From an uncultured Polaribacter sp. (lineage in GTDB: Bacteria; Bacteroidota; Bacteroidia; Flavobacteriales; Flavobacteriaceae): DNA of 64,000 bases. Below the pieces are notes generated by a model. The model had not been told where the DNA came from. It saw only the letters and a program-made list of their open reading frames with translations, and searched no databases. Below, one piece after another: positions 25,368 through 36,090 of this stretch. The first letter of the stretch is position 1. The number at the start of each line of letters is the position of its first letter. Both the position numbers and the translations under genes were made by a program. The stretch is from contig CALSOT010000004.1 in assembly GCA_943788045.1 (NCBI GenBank), positions 1 to 64,000 of the forward strand. The letters run 5' to 3'.

Positions 25368-26846
25368 TTGGATTCAATTAAAACATTATTAAAAAATAAT
25401 AAAGCCATATCTTGGGTTTTAGGATTTCAATTATTTAGATTGATATTACTTCCATTTATGGGCTTAATGCCACAAGACGCATACTATTATTTATACGGAC
25501 AAAATTTATCGCTTTCTTATTTTGATCATCCTGGAATGATTGGATACATTTTAAGAATATTTACAGATGTTTTTGGACAATCTATTTTCTCAATCAAATT
25601 GGCTGATTTTGTAATTACCTCTTTCACTATTATAAGTTTCTATAAATTAGCTTCTTACTTTTTATCAACACAAAAATTACAAAAAGCTATAATTTTATTA
25701 GCGTCTTCCATATTTATCTCCATTTTATCATTTAACTCTACACCAGATGTTCCGCTTTTGTTATTCTGGACATTGAGTTTAATTTGTTTGTATAAAGCAA
25801 TTTTTGAAGAAAAAAAATGGTTTTGGATTTTAGGCGGAATTGCAATGGGACTTGCTTTTGATAGTAAATACACCTCTCTATTATTACAAATAGGACTAAT
25901 TGCTTTCGTTATTTTCTCTAATAAATACAGAAAATTATTAGTTTCTCCTTGGCTTTGGGTTTCATTAATAATATCTGTAGCGGTAACATTTCCGGTTTGG
26001 TATTGGAACTATCAAAATGAATTTGCATCATTTGCTTTTCAATCATCAGAAAGAACAAGCTCCATATCGGAGTTTAAAATATCACCTAAAAAATTCTTTG
26101 GCGCAATAGGACATCAAATGTTCTTGTTACTTCCTATTTTATTTTTAATTTTTATAACGTTTACTTATAAATATGTAAAAAGAGCGGTGTTCTTATTTAA
26201 AATTCCACAAGCCAAAACATTGTTTTTATTGGCGTTTTTTATCCCAACTTTTGTTGGTTTCTTTATCCTTACTCCTATTTATTGGGTAAAACTAAACTGG
26301 ATGATGCCTTCTTATATTACAGGAATCATTTTAGCAGGAATGTTTATCAATAAGAAATTGTTAAAAATTCAAATTATATTTTCAATTGTCTTTCACGTAT
26401 TGGTAAGTCTTCAAATCTTATTCTATTTAGTACCTATAAAAAGTGATGATACATGGGTTGGTTGGAAAGAACTAGCAATAGAAACCGAAAAATTACAAGA
26501 GAAATACCCCAACACATTTGTGTTTTCTAATGATAATTATAAAACATCTGCTTGTCTAAACTTTTTTATGGATGACAAAGTGTATGCGCAAAACATCATC
26601 GGGTTACATGCTTTGCATTTCGATTATTTAGGCGATGATTTATCAACATTAAATTTTAAAAATGGATTATTTATAGATTCAGATAAACGTTTTAAGAATA
26701 AAGAGCAAAAAAAGAAATATCACCCTTTATTAAATAGTTATTTTGACAATGTAACAGAACTAGAACCAATCATCATTAAAGTTAATGGTAAGGAGTCTCG
26801 TAAGTTCTGGGTTTTTTATTGTACCAATTATCACGAAAAAAAATAA
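25368..26846 (+). CDS. Glycosyltransferase family 39 membrane protein (ArnT/PMT-like)
   Basis: This 492-residue polytopic protein has about ten or more hydrophobic helices. The first loop has GLMPQDAYYYLY and YFDHPGMIGY, matching the acidic-residue motifs of GT39/GT83 lipid-linked sugar transferases. The C-terminal soluble part is periplasmic-like (KYPNTFVFSNDNYKTSAC). It probably transfers a sugar from an isoprenoid carrier to an envelope molecule; the acceptor is unknown. The start is TTG at 25368, since no in-frame ATG occurs before residue 32, inside the protein. It lies 43 nt after trmD and probably shares its transcript. Confidence 0.87.
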   Translation: MDSIKTLLKNNKAISWVLGFQLFRLILLPFMGLMPQDAYYYLYGQNLSLSYFDHPGMIGYILRIFTDVFGQSIFSIKLADFVITSFTIISFYKLASYFLSTQKLQKAIILLASSIFISILSFNSTPDVPLLLFWTLSLICLYKAIFEEKKWFWILGGIAMGLAFDSKYTSLLLQIGLIAFVIFSNKYRKLLVSPWLWVSLIISVAVTFPVWYWNYQNEFASFAFQSSERTSSISEFKISPKKFFGAIGHQMFLLLPILFLIFITFTYKYVKRAVFLFKIPQAKTLFLLAFFIPTFVGFFILTPIYWVKLNWMMPSYITGIILAGMFINKKLLKIQIIFSIVFHVLVSLQILFYLVPIKSDDTWVGWKELAIETEKLQEKYPNTFVFSNDNYKTSACLNFFMDDKVYAQNIIGLHALHFDYLGDDLSTLNFKNGLFIDSDKRFKNKEQKKKYHPLLNSYFDNVTELEPIIIKVNGKESRKFWVFYCTNYHEKK

Positions 26847-26879
26847 TTAGATTTAGTTTTTTCAATAAAAAATAATGTT

Positions 26880-26887
26880 TACTTTTG
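26880..26887 (+). promoter_or_regulatory. -7 box of rplS
   Basis: TACTTTTG is a full match to TAnnTTTG, 68 nt before the rplS ATG. A TTTAG lies about 20 nt upstream in place of a clean TTG. Confidence 0.55.
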
Positions 26888-26892
26888 CAAAC

Positions 26893-26955
26893 GCTAAAAC
26901 AACCTCTGACGAAGAAATCGTGTATGTTGCTTTACAAAAAAATAAATATTAAAAT
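26893..26955 (+). promoter_or_regulatory. rplS 5' leader, candidate ribosomal-protein autoregulatory RNA
   Basis: The predicted leader of about 62 nt can fold with an outer stem CAAC (26900-26903) / GTTG (26926-26929) and an inner stem ACGA (26909-26912) / TCGT (26918-26921). Flavobacterial L19 leader RNAs have been described from comparative genomics, as I recall. Whether this is one needs a covariance-model search. The pairings are short, so this is tentative. Confidence 0.35.
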
Positions 26956-27309
26956 ATGGAAGCTTTAGTAAAGTTTGTACAAGACGAATTCGTAGCAAGA
27001 AAAGAATTTGCAGAATTTGCAGCTGGTGATACAATCACTGTTTATTACGAAATTAAAGAGGGAGAAAAAGTACGTACTCAGTTTTTTAGAGGTGTAGTTA
27101 TTCAGAGAAAAGGAGTTGCAGCTTCTGAAACATTTACAATCAGAAAAATGTCTGGTACTGTTGGTGTAGAAAGAATATTCCCTGTAAACCTGCCATCTAT
27201 TCAAAAAATTGAAGTTAACAAAAGAGGTAAAGTGCGTAGAGCTCGTATTTTCTACTTTAGAGGTCTTACTGGTAAAAAAGCTAGAATTACTGAAAAAAGA
27301 AGAAAATAA
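26956..27309 (+). CDS. rplS: Large ribosomal subunit protein bL19
   Basis: This 117-residue protein sits at the interface of the 30S and 50S subunits. The family motifs GDTITVYYEIKEGEK, RTQFFRGVVIQRKG, ETFTIRKMS and VGVERIFPVNLPSI are all present. A basic C-terminal tail (ARIFYFRGLTGKKARITEKR) completes it at the usual length. It has its own promoter with an unusually long, possibly structured leader, and a strong terminator follows. Confidence 0.97.
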   Translation: MEALVKFVQDEFVARKEFAEFAAGDTITVYYEIKEGEKVRTQFFRGVVIQRKGVAASETFTIRKMSGTVGVERIFPVNLPSIQKIEVNKRGKVRRARIFYFRGLTGKKARITEKRRK

Positions 27310-27330
27310 TCTCTTTTTACATAGATATAA

Positions 27331-27365
27331 AAAAAGCGTTGTGTTCATTCACAACGCTTTTTTTG
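27331..27365 (+). terminator. Rho-independent terminator after rplS
   Basis: A 13-bp perfect stem AAAAAGCGTTGTG / CACAACGCTTTTT (27331-27343 with 27350-27362), loop TTCATT, followed by Ts. Confidence 0.92.
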
Positions 27366-27585
27366 TAACAGAAATCCACTTTTTGAAAATACTTAAATCA
27401 AAGTTAAAATCATTTTATAATTCTTACAAAATTTGAAGAAATACTCTCTATTTATTTTAGACCATAAATTAACCCTTTTCTAATAATTTCATTTAAAAAT
27501 TTATGCTAATTAATTTATTATTAAATACTCATAAAAACCCCATAATTATTAGCTATTAATCAATATAAATATCACTTTAAATTCA
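27366..27585. other. AT-rich intergenic stretch, no gene seen
   Basis: The 344-bp gap between rplS and icd holds the rplS terminator at its left and an icd promoter box at its right. Between them I see no ORF, repeat or hairpin that I can support. Confidence 0.6.
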
Positions 27586-27593
27586 TAAATTTG
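27586..27593 (+). promoter_or_regulatory. -7 box of icd
   Basis: TAAATTTG matches TAnnTTTG and lies 60 nt before the ATG at 27654. No TTG lies at the expected -33 distance. Confidence 0.4.
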
Positions 27594-27647
27594 CTTCGCT
27601 TTTTTACAAAAATTATTTTGATAAAAAAATAACAACTAAAAATATAA

Positions 27648-29879
<2,232 letters not shown>

Positions 29880-29904
29880 ATTTTAAAACCAATATACCTT
29901 TTAT

Positions 29905-29933
29905 AAAAGCCGATGTTATTCATCGGCTTTTAT
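29905..29933 (+). terminator. Rho-independent terminator after icd
   Basis: An 11-bp perfect stem AAAAGCCGATG / CATCGGCTTTT (29905-29915 with 29921-29931), loop TTATT, 25 nt after the icd stop. Confidence 0.92.
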
Positions 29934-29987
29934 TGATTTTAACAGTTATTTAAAAACCTTTTTTATAATTTATTAAATTTAATACTG

Positions 29988-29995
29988 TATTTTTG
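29988..29995 (+). promoter_or_regulatory. Possible -7 box of the TonB-receptor operon
   Basis: TATTTTTG matches TAnnTTTG. It would give a leader of about 100 nt before the ATG at 30104. No TTG is seen at -33. Confidence 0.35.
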
Positions 29996-30103
29996 TTTAT
30001 GATATTGTCTTAATAATTAAACAAAATAAATTAATATTTTATCACGTATTTATCAAATAACAAACATATTATTAGCTATTAAATTTTTACAAAAGAAAAA
30101 AGA

Positions 30104-32482
30104 ATGCCGCATCTAAAAAAAATTATCTCTTTTTTATTCTTAATTAGTTTCACTGTATTTAGTCAAGAAAAAATGACAATTAGTGGTACTGTATATGATA
30201 AAGCCAGTAATGAAACATTAATAGGAGTTTCTATTTACTTTCCTGACATCAATATTGGAACAACAACCAATGAATACGGATTCTATTCTGTTACATTACC
30301 AAAAGGAACTTACAGAATACAGTTAAGCTCCTTAGGTTATTTTTCAATTAATAAAACTGTAGATTTAGAAGGAGAGCTATCTCAAAACTTTAATCTAAGC
30401 GAAGAAGCTGAAAGTCTAGATGAAATTATTATAGAGGCTAATATCGAAAATTTAAATGTAAGAACTCCACAGATGAGTGTAAACAAACTTACATCTGCAA
30501 CGATTAAACAAATACCTGTTGTACTCGGTGAATCAGATATTATAAAATCTCTAATTTTATTACCTGGAGTTACAAGCGCTGGTGAAGGAGCCTCTGGATT
30601 TAATGTAAGAGGTGGTGCCGCCGATCAAAACTTAATTTTATTAGATGAAGCTATCGTCTTCAATTCTTCTCATGTATTCGGATTTTTCTCTGTATTTAAT
30701 CCTGACGTCATAAAAAATGTAAATTTATATAAAGGAGGAATTCCTGCAAAATACGGAGGAAGATTGTCGTCTGTTTTAGATATTTATCAAAAGGAAGGAA
30801 ATAGTAAAGAATTAAATGTTACTGGAGGAATTGGATTAGTTTCATCTAGATTATTGATTGAAGGTCCAATAAAAAAAGAGAAAATTTCTTTTTTAGTTGG
30901 TGGTAGATCTTCTTATGCACATTTGTTTTTACCGTTGTTTAATAATGATAATAAAGCTTATTTTTATGATTTAAACACCAAACTAAACTACCGAGTTAAT
31001 GATAGAAACAGTGTTTTCTTTTCTGGTTATTTTGGGAAAGATGTGTTCGGTATTAGTGATAATTTTGTTAACACCTATGGAAACAAAGTTGCTAATTTAC
31101 GCTGGAATCATCTTTTTTCAGACCAATTATTTTCTAACTTATCGTTAATCTATTCTGATTATTTCTATGGATTAACTCTTGATTTCGTTGGTTTCGAATG
31201 GGATTCGGGTATTACAAACTATAATCTCAAATATGATTTTAAACATTATTTAAGCAATAAAATCAAATTGAGCTATGGGATAAACAACATATACAGTAAA
31301 TTTAATCCAGGAGAAATAAAACCTAATAGAGAGGATTCCGGAATTGTTGCTGAGAAATTAATAGACAAATATGCCAACGAATTTGCTGCATATATCGATG
31401 CTGAACATAAAATTAACGATAAACTTCAGTTGCAATACGGAATTCGTTTTAGCAATTTTACAAGGCTAGGCCAGGATGAATTAAATATTTATGCAAATGA
31501 TGAAGCGGTTATCTATAACAGTGAATTCAAAAAGTATGAATCCGCTGAACCAATTGGTTTAGACACCTTTAATAAGAGTGATGTGATTAGTACTTTTAAC
31601 AATTTCGAACCGAGAGCTTCAATATCTTATCTTTTAAGCGATAATACTTCTGTAAAAGCGAGTTATAACAGAATGGCTCAGTACTTACATTTATTATCTA
31701 ACACAGCTTCTCCCACTCCACTAGATGTTTGGACACCGAGCGGAAAATATATAAAACCACAATTGTTAGATCAATACGCAATCGGTTATTTTAAATCTAT
31801 AAAAGACGGAGAGTACTCTCTAGAAACAGAAACCTTTTACAAAGATATTCAAAACAGAATTGACTACATAAACGGAGCAAATTTAGTAGCCAATAACGAA
31901 ATTGAAACTGTTATTTTAAATGGAAAAGCAAGAGCTTACGGTTTAGAATTGTTATTTAAAAAAAATAAGGGAAAACTGAAAGGTTGGTTAGCCTATACAT
32001 TCTCTAGATCAGAACAGCAAACCTCAGGAAGAACGGAAAATGAACCAGGAATTAATAGCGGAGAATGGTACAATACACCGTATGATAAAACCCACGATTT
32101 TTCTATAAATGCAAGTTATAAATTGAATGAAAAATGGAAGTTCAATACCAATTTTGTTTTTCAAACTGGCCAGCCCACAAACTATCCAGTAGGGCAATAT
32201 GAAATAAAAAATCTTAATGTGCCAATTTATGACGATAATAGAAGAAATGCAGATCGACTGCCAACATATCACAGGTTAGATATTTCTGCAACTTTAAAAC
32301 CAAGAAAGAATAAAAATAGAAAATTACAAACAGAATGGATCTTTGGTATCTACAATTTGTATGGACGCCAAAACGCGGCTTCTATAAGTTTTATACAAAA
32401 CAGAGAAACCTATAGAAACGAAGCCATACAAACCTCTATTTTTGGAATGGTGCCCTCTGTTACATATAATTTTAAATTCTAA
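30104..32482 (+). CDS. TonB-dependent receptor with N-terminal carboxypeptidase-like domain
   Basis: This 792-residue outer-membrane transporter has a signal peptide (MPHLKKIISFLFLISFTVFSQ), then a carboxypeptidase D regulatory-like domain (about 25-105: ISGTVYDKASNETLIGVSIY). A plug domain follows (about 110-240: LLPGVTSAGEGASGFNVRGG, DQNLILLDEA), then a 22-strand-type barrel ending in SVTYNFKF with terminal Phe. It imports a substrate using TonB energy; the substrate is unknown. A DUF4249 lipoprotein gene lies 33 nt downstream and probably supplies a surface-exposed partner. Confidence 0.93.
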   Translation: MPHLKKIISFLFLISFTVFSQEKMTISGTVYDKASNETLIGVSIYFPDINIGTTTNEYGFYSVTLPKGTYRIQLSSLGYFSINKTVDLEGELSQNFNLSEEAESLDEIIIEANIENLNVRTPQMSVNKLTSATIKQIPVVLGESDIIKSLILLPGVTSAGEGASGFNVRGGAADQNLILLDEAIVFNSSHVFGFFSVFNPDVIKNVNLYKGGIPAKYGGRLSSVLDIYQKEGNSKELNVTGGIGLVSSRLLIEGPIKKEKISFLVGGRSSYAHLFLPLFNNDNKAYFYDLNTKLNYRVNDRNSVFFSGYFGKDVFGISDNFVNTYGNKVANLRWNHLFSDQLFSNLSLIYSDYFYGLTLDFVGFEWDSGITNYNLKYDFKHYLSNKIKLSYGINNIYSKFNPGEIKPNREDSGIVAEKLIDKYANEFAAYIDAEHKINDKLQLQYGIRFSNFTRLGQDELNIYANDEAVIYNSEFKKYESAEPIGLDTFNKSDVISTFNNFEPRASISYLLSDNTSVKASYNRMAQYLHLLSNTASPTPLDVWTPSGKYIKPQLLDQYAIGYFKSIKDGEYSLETETFYKDIQNRIDYINGANLVANNEIETVILNGKARAYGLELLFKKNKGKLKGWLAYTFSRSEQQTSGRTENEPGINSGEWYNTPYDKTHDFSINASYKLNEKWKFNTNFVFQTGQPTNYPVGQYEIKNLNVPIYDDNRRNADRLPTYHRLDISATLKPRKNKNRKLQTEWIFGIYNLYGRQNAASISFIQNRETYRNEAIQTSIFGMVPSVTYNFKF

Positions 32483-32515
32483 ACCTTTTTAAAAGGTATT
32501 AAGTATATCACTCTT

Positions 32516-33346
32516 ATGAAAAACATAAAAATAATTTCCCTTTTATTAATAGTACTTTTTACAAATTGTGAAAAAGTAATCGATGTTGATGTTCCTTCAA
32601 TTGAGCCAAAACTGATTATAGATGCTACTTTTGAAGTTTTATTTGATGAAAACCCAGTAGTCGCAAATACTTTTGTTAAACTCAGTCTATCTGCAGATTA
32701 TTTTGACGATACAATTCCACCAGTAACAAATGCTTCTGTCTTTTTAACCAACTTATTAGACAACTCTATTATTAATTTTACTGATGAAAATGAGGATGGA
32801 AATTATGAACCCATAATTTCATTTATACCTGCTGATGATGTGGAATATGAACTGACAATTATTTATAATAACGAGACATATAAAGGAAAAGCTACGAAAG
32901 TTAAATCGACTCCTTTTACGGATATTATTCAGGGTGATGAAACGTTATTTTCTGGAGATGAAATTGAACTAAAAATATCATTTACAGACAATGTTGATGT
33001 AGATAATTATTACCTATTTAATATAGATACCTATAATTTTATAACGATTGAGGATCGATTTTTTAACGGAACCGATTACAATTTCTCTTATTTTTATGAG
33101 GATGAAAATATTGAATTACCCAAGAACATAATGTTAAAAATGTCTGGTATGACAAAAGAATATTATACTTATTTTGAAATTTTAGTGAGTCAAGGAGGAC
33201 AAAACGGCGGTGGACCTTTCCAGGCTATACCCTCATCATTATTAGGAAATATGATAAATAAAACAAATGAAGAAAATTTCCCTTTAGGCTATTTTCATAT
33301 ATCTGAAACTGATACTTTTAATATAGAGTTAGTTGAAAAAAACTAA
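32516..33346 (+). CDS. DUF4249 lipoprotein, partner of the TonB receptor
   Basis: This 276-residue protein has a lipoprotein signal ending in FTNC (MKNIKIISLLLIVLFTNC). DUF4249 features follow: an N-terminal VIDVDVPSIEPKLIIDA strand, FVKLSLSADYFDD, a Gly-rich loop (GGQNGGGPFQAIPSSLLGN) near residue 230, and GYFHISETD at the end. The family regularly follows TonB receptors in Bacteroidota, much as SusD follows SusC, but it is unrelated to SusD. It probably lies at the outer membrane. Its ligand is not known. Confidence 0.88.
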   Translation: MKNIKIISLLLIVLFTNCEKVIDVDVPSIEPKLIIDATFEVLFDENPVVANTFVKLSLSADYFDDTIPPVTNASVFLTNLLDNSIINFTDENEDGNYEPIISFIPADDVEYELTIIYNNETYKGKATKVKSTPFTDIIQGDETLFSGDEIELKISFTDNVDVDNYYLFNIDTYNFITIEDRFFNGTDYNFSYFYEDENIELPKNIMLKMSGMTKEYYTYFEILVSQGGQNGGGPFQAIPSSLLGNMINKTNEENFPLGYFHISETDTFNIELVEKN

Positions 33347-33514
33347 AATGTTTTTATTTAGTAAGTACATATTCTAAAAATGTGAAATATAAGCTTTCTT
33401 AACTCATTTTTTTGGAATAGTAAGCATCCAACAAATCTTTTTAAAATATACAGATATAGTGTAAATGCCTTTAAATCGACCAAAAGATAATTCCGTTTAT
33501 TACATAGAATTCTG

Positions 33515-33522
33515 TATTTTTG
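33515..33522 (+). promoter_or_regulatory. -7 box of murQ (leaderless spacing)
   Basis: TATTTTTG is followed by GGTA and the ATG at 33527. The 4-nt gap predicts a start site at or next to the start codon. A TTTA lies at the -33 distance. Confidence 0.5.
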
Positions 33523-33526
33523 GGTA

Positions 33527-34339
33527 ATGACTTTTATAAAAACTACCGAACAAGATTCTCAATACAATCATCTAGAAAAGATGTCTGTATCTAACCTGCT
33601 AAAAAATATAAATAACGAAGACAAAACAGTTCCTTTAGCTGTAGAAAAATCTTTACCTCAAATTACAGCCTTAACCGAGCAAATTGTTAGGAAATTACAT
33701 AAAGGTGGAAGGCTTTTCTATATCGGCGCAGGTACTTCAGGTAGATTAGGGGTTGTAGATGCCTCTGAATGTCCGCCAACTTTTGGTGTTTCTTACAATT
33801 TAGTTGTTGGTATTATTGCTGGTGGAGATATCGCCATTAGAAAAGCTGTGGAATTTGCAGAGGATTCTAAAAACCAAGGATGGTTAGATTTGCAAGAGCA
33901 CCACATTACAGACAAAGATGTCGTTGTTGGTATTGCAGCTTCGGGTACAACCCCTTATGTAATTTCTGCATTAGAAAAATGTAATAAAAACAACATTATT
34001 ACTGGTTGTATTACTTGTAATAAACACAGTCCTTTAGCCAACACTTCTAAATTCCCTGTAGAAGTAATTGTCGGTCCAGAATTCGTTACAGGAAGCTCTA
34101 GAATGAAAGCAGGAACTGCACAGAAATTAATATTAAACATGCTTTCTACTGCCACAATGATTCAATTAGGGAAAATAAAAGGGAATAAAATGGTTGATAT
34201 GCAACTTTCTAACAATAAATTGTTAGAAAGAGGACAAAAAATGTTGGCTCAAGAATTAAATATCGACGTAACTAAAGCAGGTGTATTATTAGCGAAATTT
34301 GGAAACGTTAGAAATGCGATTAAAAATTACAAGAAATGA
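33527..34339 (+). CDS. murQ: N-acetylmuramic acid 6-phosphate etherase
   Basis: This 270-residue SIS-domain enzyme cleaves MurNAc-6-phosphate to GlcNAc-6-phosphate and D-lactate during cell-wall recycling. Family motifs are RLFYIGAGTSGRLGVVDASE with the catalytic acid region, CPPTFG, VGIAASGTTPY, and the later GPEFVTGSSRMKAGTAQK. It is somewhat shorter than the E. coli enzyme (about 300), as is usual in Bacteroidota. The stop overlaps the DUF6095 start (ATGA), so translation is coupled. Confidence 0.95.
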   Translation: MTFIKTTEQDSQYNHLEKMSVSNLLKNINNEDKTVPLAVEKSLPQITALTEQIVRKLHKGGRLFYIGAGTSGRLGVVDASECPPTFGVSYNLVVGIIAGGDIAIRKAVEFAEDSKNQGWLDLQEHHITDKDVVVGIAASGTTPYVISALEKCNKNNIITGCITCNKHSPLANTSKFPVEVIVGPEFVTGSSRMKAGTAQKLILNMLSTATMIQLGKIKGNKMVDMQLSNNKLLERGQKMLAQELNIDVTKAGVLLAKFGNVRNAIKNYKK

Positions 34340-34578
34340 GTACTGATATAAATTTATTAGGAAAAGGATTAAAATATTTAGGCTTTTTAGTTTTGCTATT
34401 TATTGCTTCTCCAATAACACTTACCATTGGTTTTAAGGCCTTGAAAAAATTTGATAACACTCCGAAAGAGTTTCTATCATATATCATTTTGATAGTAGCA
34501 GGGATTTTAATGATTTTCACTATTTATTTCGCGTTTAAAACCTTTAAAATATTACTAAAAGCCATTTTTAATAATTAA
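34336..34578 (+). CDS. DUF6095 family membrane protein
   Basis: This 80-residue protein has two transmembrane helices (about 13-33 and 48-70) with a short polar loop (KKFDNTPKEF). It matches the small membrane family DUF6095 that I recall as following murQ in flavobacteria. The function is unknown. Its ATG overlaps the murQ stop by 4 nt. Its TAA overlaps the ATG of a decayed gene at 34578, so the three once formed a coupled operon. Confidence 0.85.
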   Translation: MSTDINLLGKGLKYLGFLVLLFIASPITLTIGFKALKKFDNTPKEFLSYIILIVAGILMIFTIYFAFKTFKILLKAIFNN

Positions 34579-34729
34579 TGAAACCACAAAATTCTGATGG
34601 AATCATTATCATATTATCTTATCCTGATACAATTGTAAGACCTGCATATTGCGAACCATTTAATAAACTTTGGCTCATAGTAGATATTGGTGTAAACATG
34701 CTGTAAAAGCAGGTCATTCCTTTCTTTAA
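34578..34729 (+). pseudogene. Decayed DUF6695-like gene fragment
   Basis: The frame from ATG 34578 encodes 42 residues with GIIIILSYPDTIVRPAY and EPFNKLW, then stops at 34706. One base back, the -1 frame (34697-34729) reads HAVKAGHSFL before a stop. From memory, intact DUF6695 proteins have a similar N terminus, with YPDTIVRPAYWE followed within about 25 residues by HAVxAGHAA. This looks like the first 50 residues of such a gene, broken by an indel and truncated. The start overlaps the DUF6095 stop (TAATG). Family assignment rests on recall. Confidence 0.55.
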
Positions 34730-34910
34730 ATTTTTCTCAATAGCATCAATCATAAAAAATATTTGATTTTTGTTGTTAAAACCGATTTCAACTTACAAGT
34801 TATTTCTCTTTTTTATCCATTATTCGAATAAAATATAAACAACTAAAAAACAACCATTAATAACATATAATTAAATGATTTATACAAAAACTTATCAAAT
34901 AAATATTTTT

Positions 34911-34926
34911 TTGGCACAGTCTTTGA
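34911..34926 (+). promoter_or_regulatory. Sigma-54-like promoter for the secreted repeat protein
   Basis: TTGGCACAGTCTTTGA resembles the -24/-12 sigma-54 consensus TTGGCAC-N-TTGC. The GG (34913-34914) is followed after 10 nt by GA where GC is expected, giving one mismatch. No TAnnTTTG box lies between it and the ATG at 34995. Confidence 0.4.
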
Positions 34927-34994
34927 ATTTGCAACAGTCAAATACGAAAGCCGAAAAGTAAATTAGAGTAGGCGAAACCCTAAAATCATACATT

Positions 34995-35885
34995 ATGAAA
35001 AAAGGTATACTTATCTTATTGGGAGTGTTTATAATGGTTTCAACTACTGAAGCCAAACACGGAAAAAAATTATCAAACAGGATTAGTTTTAATTACTCCT
35101 ATCAAAATGCTGTGAATTTTGAAGAACAAGGAATTGAATTCTTCATTTTCACAAATGGTGAATTTGACTTTAATTCAAATAATAATTACTACGATAGTCA
35201 TTTAAATCGAGAAAGAGGAATATATAGAGATTACAAAGGTCGAATTACACGAATAGGAAACTCATTTATTCGATATGATAGTTATGGAAAAGTAATCCGA
35301 ATTGGAAACATTTTTATGAAATATTATAGAGGTAAATTAACAGATGTTGGTCATTTAAAAGTAAGATATGATTATTGGGGAAATCCTACTTTTTACGGTA
35401 ATGTAAGAAACAATTATTACCATTATAAAGGTCTAAGAATTAATTTAAACATTGGAGATATCTGCAGTTATAGGGATCCATATTTTTATGAAAATCACTT
35501 TAGAATAAACTACTCAAGAATTAGAGAGGATAGGAATTACTATTATTACAAAGCAAACACAAATGCTAAAATTGGTAAAAGAAGCAGAATTTTAAGAAGA
35601 AGGAAACCAACTTTAATATCTTCAAAGAATACCCCAACAAGAAATGTTAATAACTCTTATAGAAAACCATCTAATGTAAATATTGTAAGAAATGTAACAC
35701 CAACTTCAACTATAACAAGAAAAACAAAAAACAATACTAGTTCTTACAGACCTCATAATAAGGTAACCATTAGAAGTGTAAAACCTGTAAAAAGAAATAC
35801 TAGAGTGACAAATAAACTATCTAATACCGTTGAAAGAAATGTAATAAACGCAACCAGACAGAAACTAAGAGTTAAAGATAGATAA
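34995..35885 (+). CDS. Secreted repeat protein with basic C terminus (unknown function)
   Basis: This 296-residue protein has a signal peptide (MKKGILILLGVFIMVSTTEA). The middle (about 75-150) carries short tandem units of the form GxxxRIGNxxxxYxxxGK: GRITRIGNSFIRYDSYGK, VIRIGNIFMKYYRGK, LTDVGHLKVRYDYWGN. The last 100 residues are low-complexity and rich in Arg, Lys, Asn and Thr. I know similar proteins in flavobacteria but no function. The leader is about 55 nt and follows a sigma-54-like motif, suggesting conditional expression. Confidence 0.75.
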   Translation: MKKGILILLGVFIMVSTTEAKHGKKLSNRISFNYSYQNAVNFEEQGIEFFIFTNGEFDFNSNNNYYDSHLNRERGIYRDYKGRITRIGNSFIRYDSYGKVIRIGNIFMKYYRGKLTDVGHLKVRYDYWGNPTFYGNVRNNYYHYKGLRINLNIGDICSYRDPYFYENHFRINYSRIREDRNYYYYKANTNAKIGKRSRILRRRKPTLISSKNTPTRNVNNSYRKPSNVNIVRNVTPTSTITRKTKNNTSSYRPHNKVTIRSVKPVKRNTRVTNKLSNTVERNVINATRQKLRVKDR

Positions 35886-36024
35886 GTAATAATTGGAAGA
35901 AATTAGAAAAACAGGTATTTCTACGTATTTTTCTTTAAATATAGTTCTCTAATTTTGCAATAGCATTATTTGAATAGAAATTTATCTAATTAAAAAGTTA
36001 ATTGGGATAGAAAAAGTAGAAGTT

Positions 36025-36060
36025 AAAAGCCTCATTTCTTTATAGAAATGAGGCTTTTTA
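36025..36060. terminator. Bidirectional rho-independent terminator
   Basis: A 15-bp perfect stem (36025-36039 with 36044-36058; core AAAAGCCTCATTTCT) with a 4-nt loop lies between the convergent secreted-protein and ettA genes, 140 nt after the former's stop. Confidence 0.9.
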
Positions 36061-36090
36061 ATGAGAGTAACTGATGTAATATTCAAGATA

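Noticed and set aside
34619..34753. 44-residue minus-strand ORF over the DUF6695 remnant
   Set aside because: The plus-strand frame gives recognisable family sequence on both sides of a frameshift and is coupled to DUF6095; the antisense ORF looks incidental.
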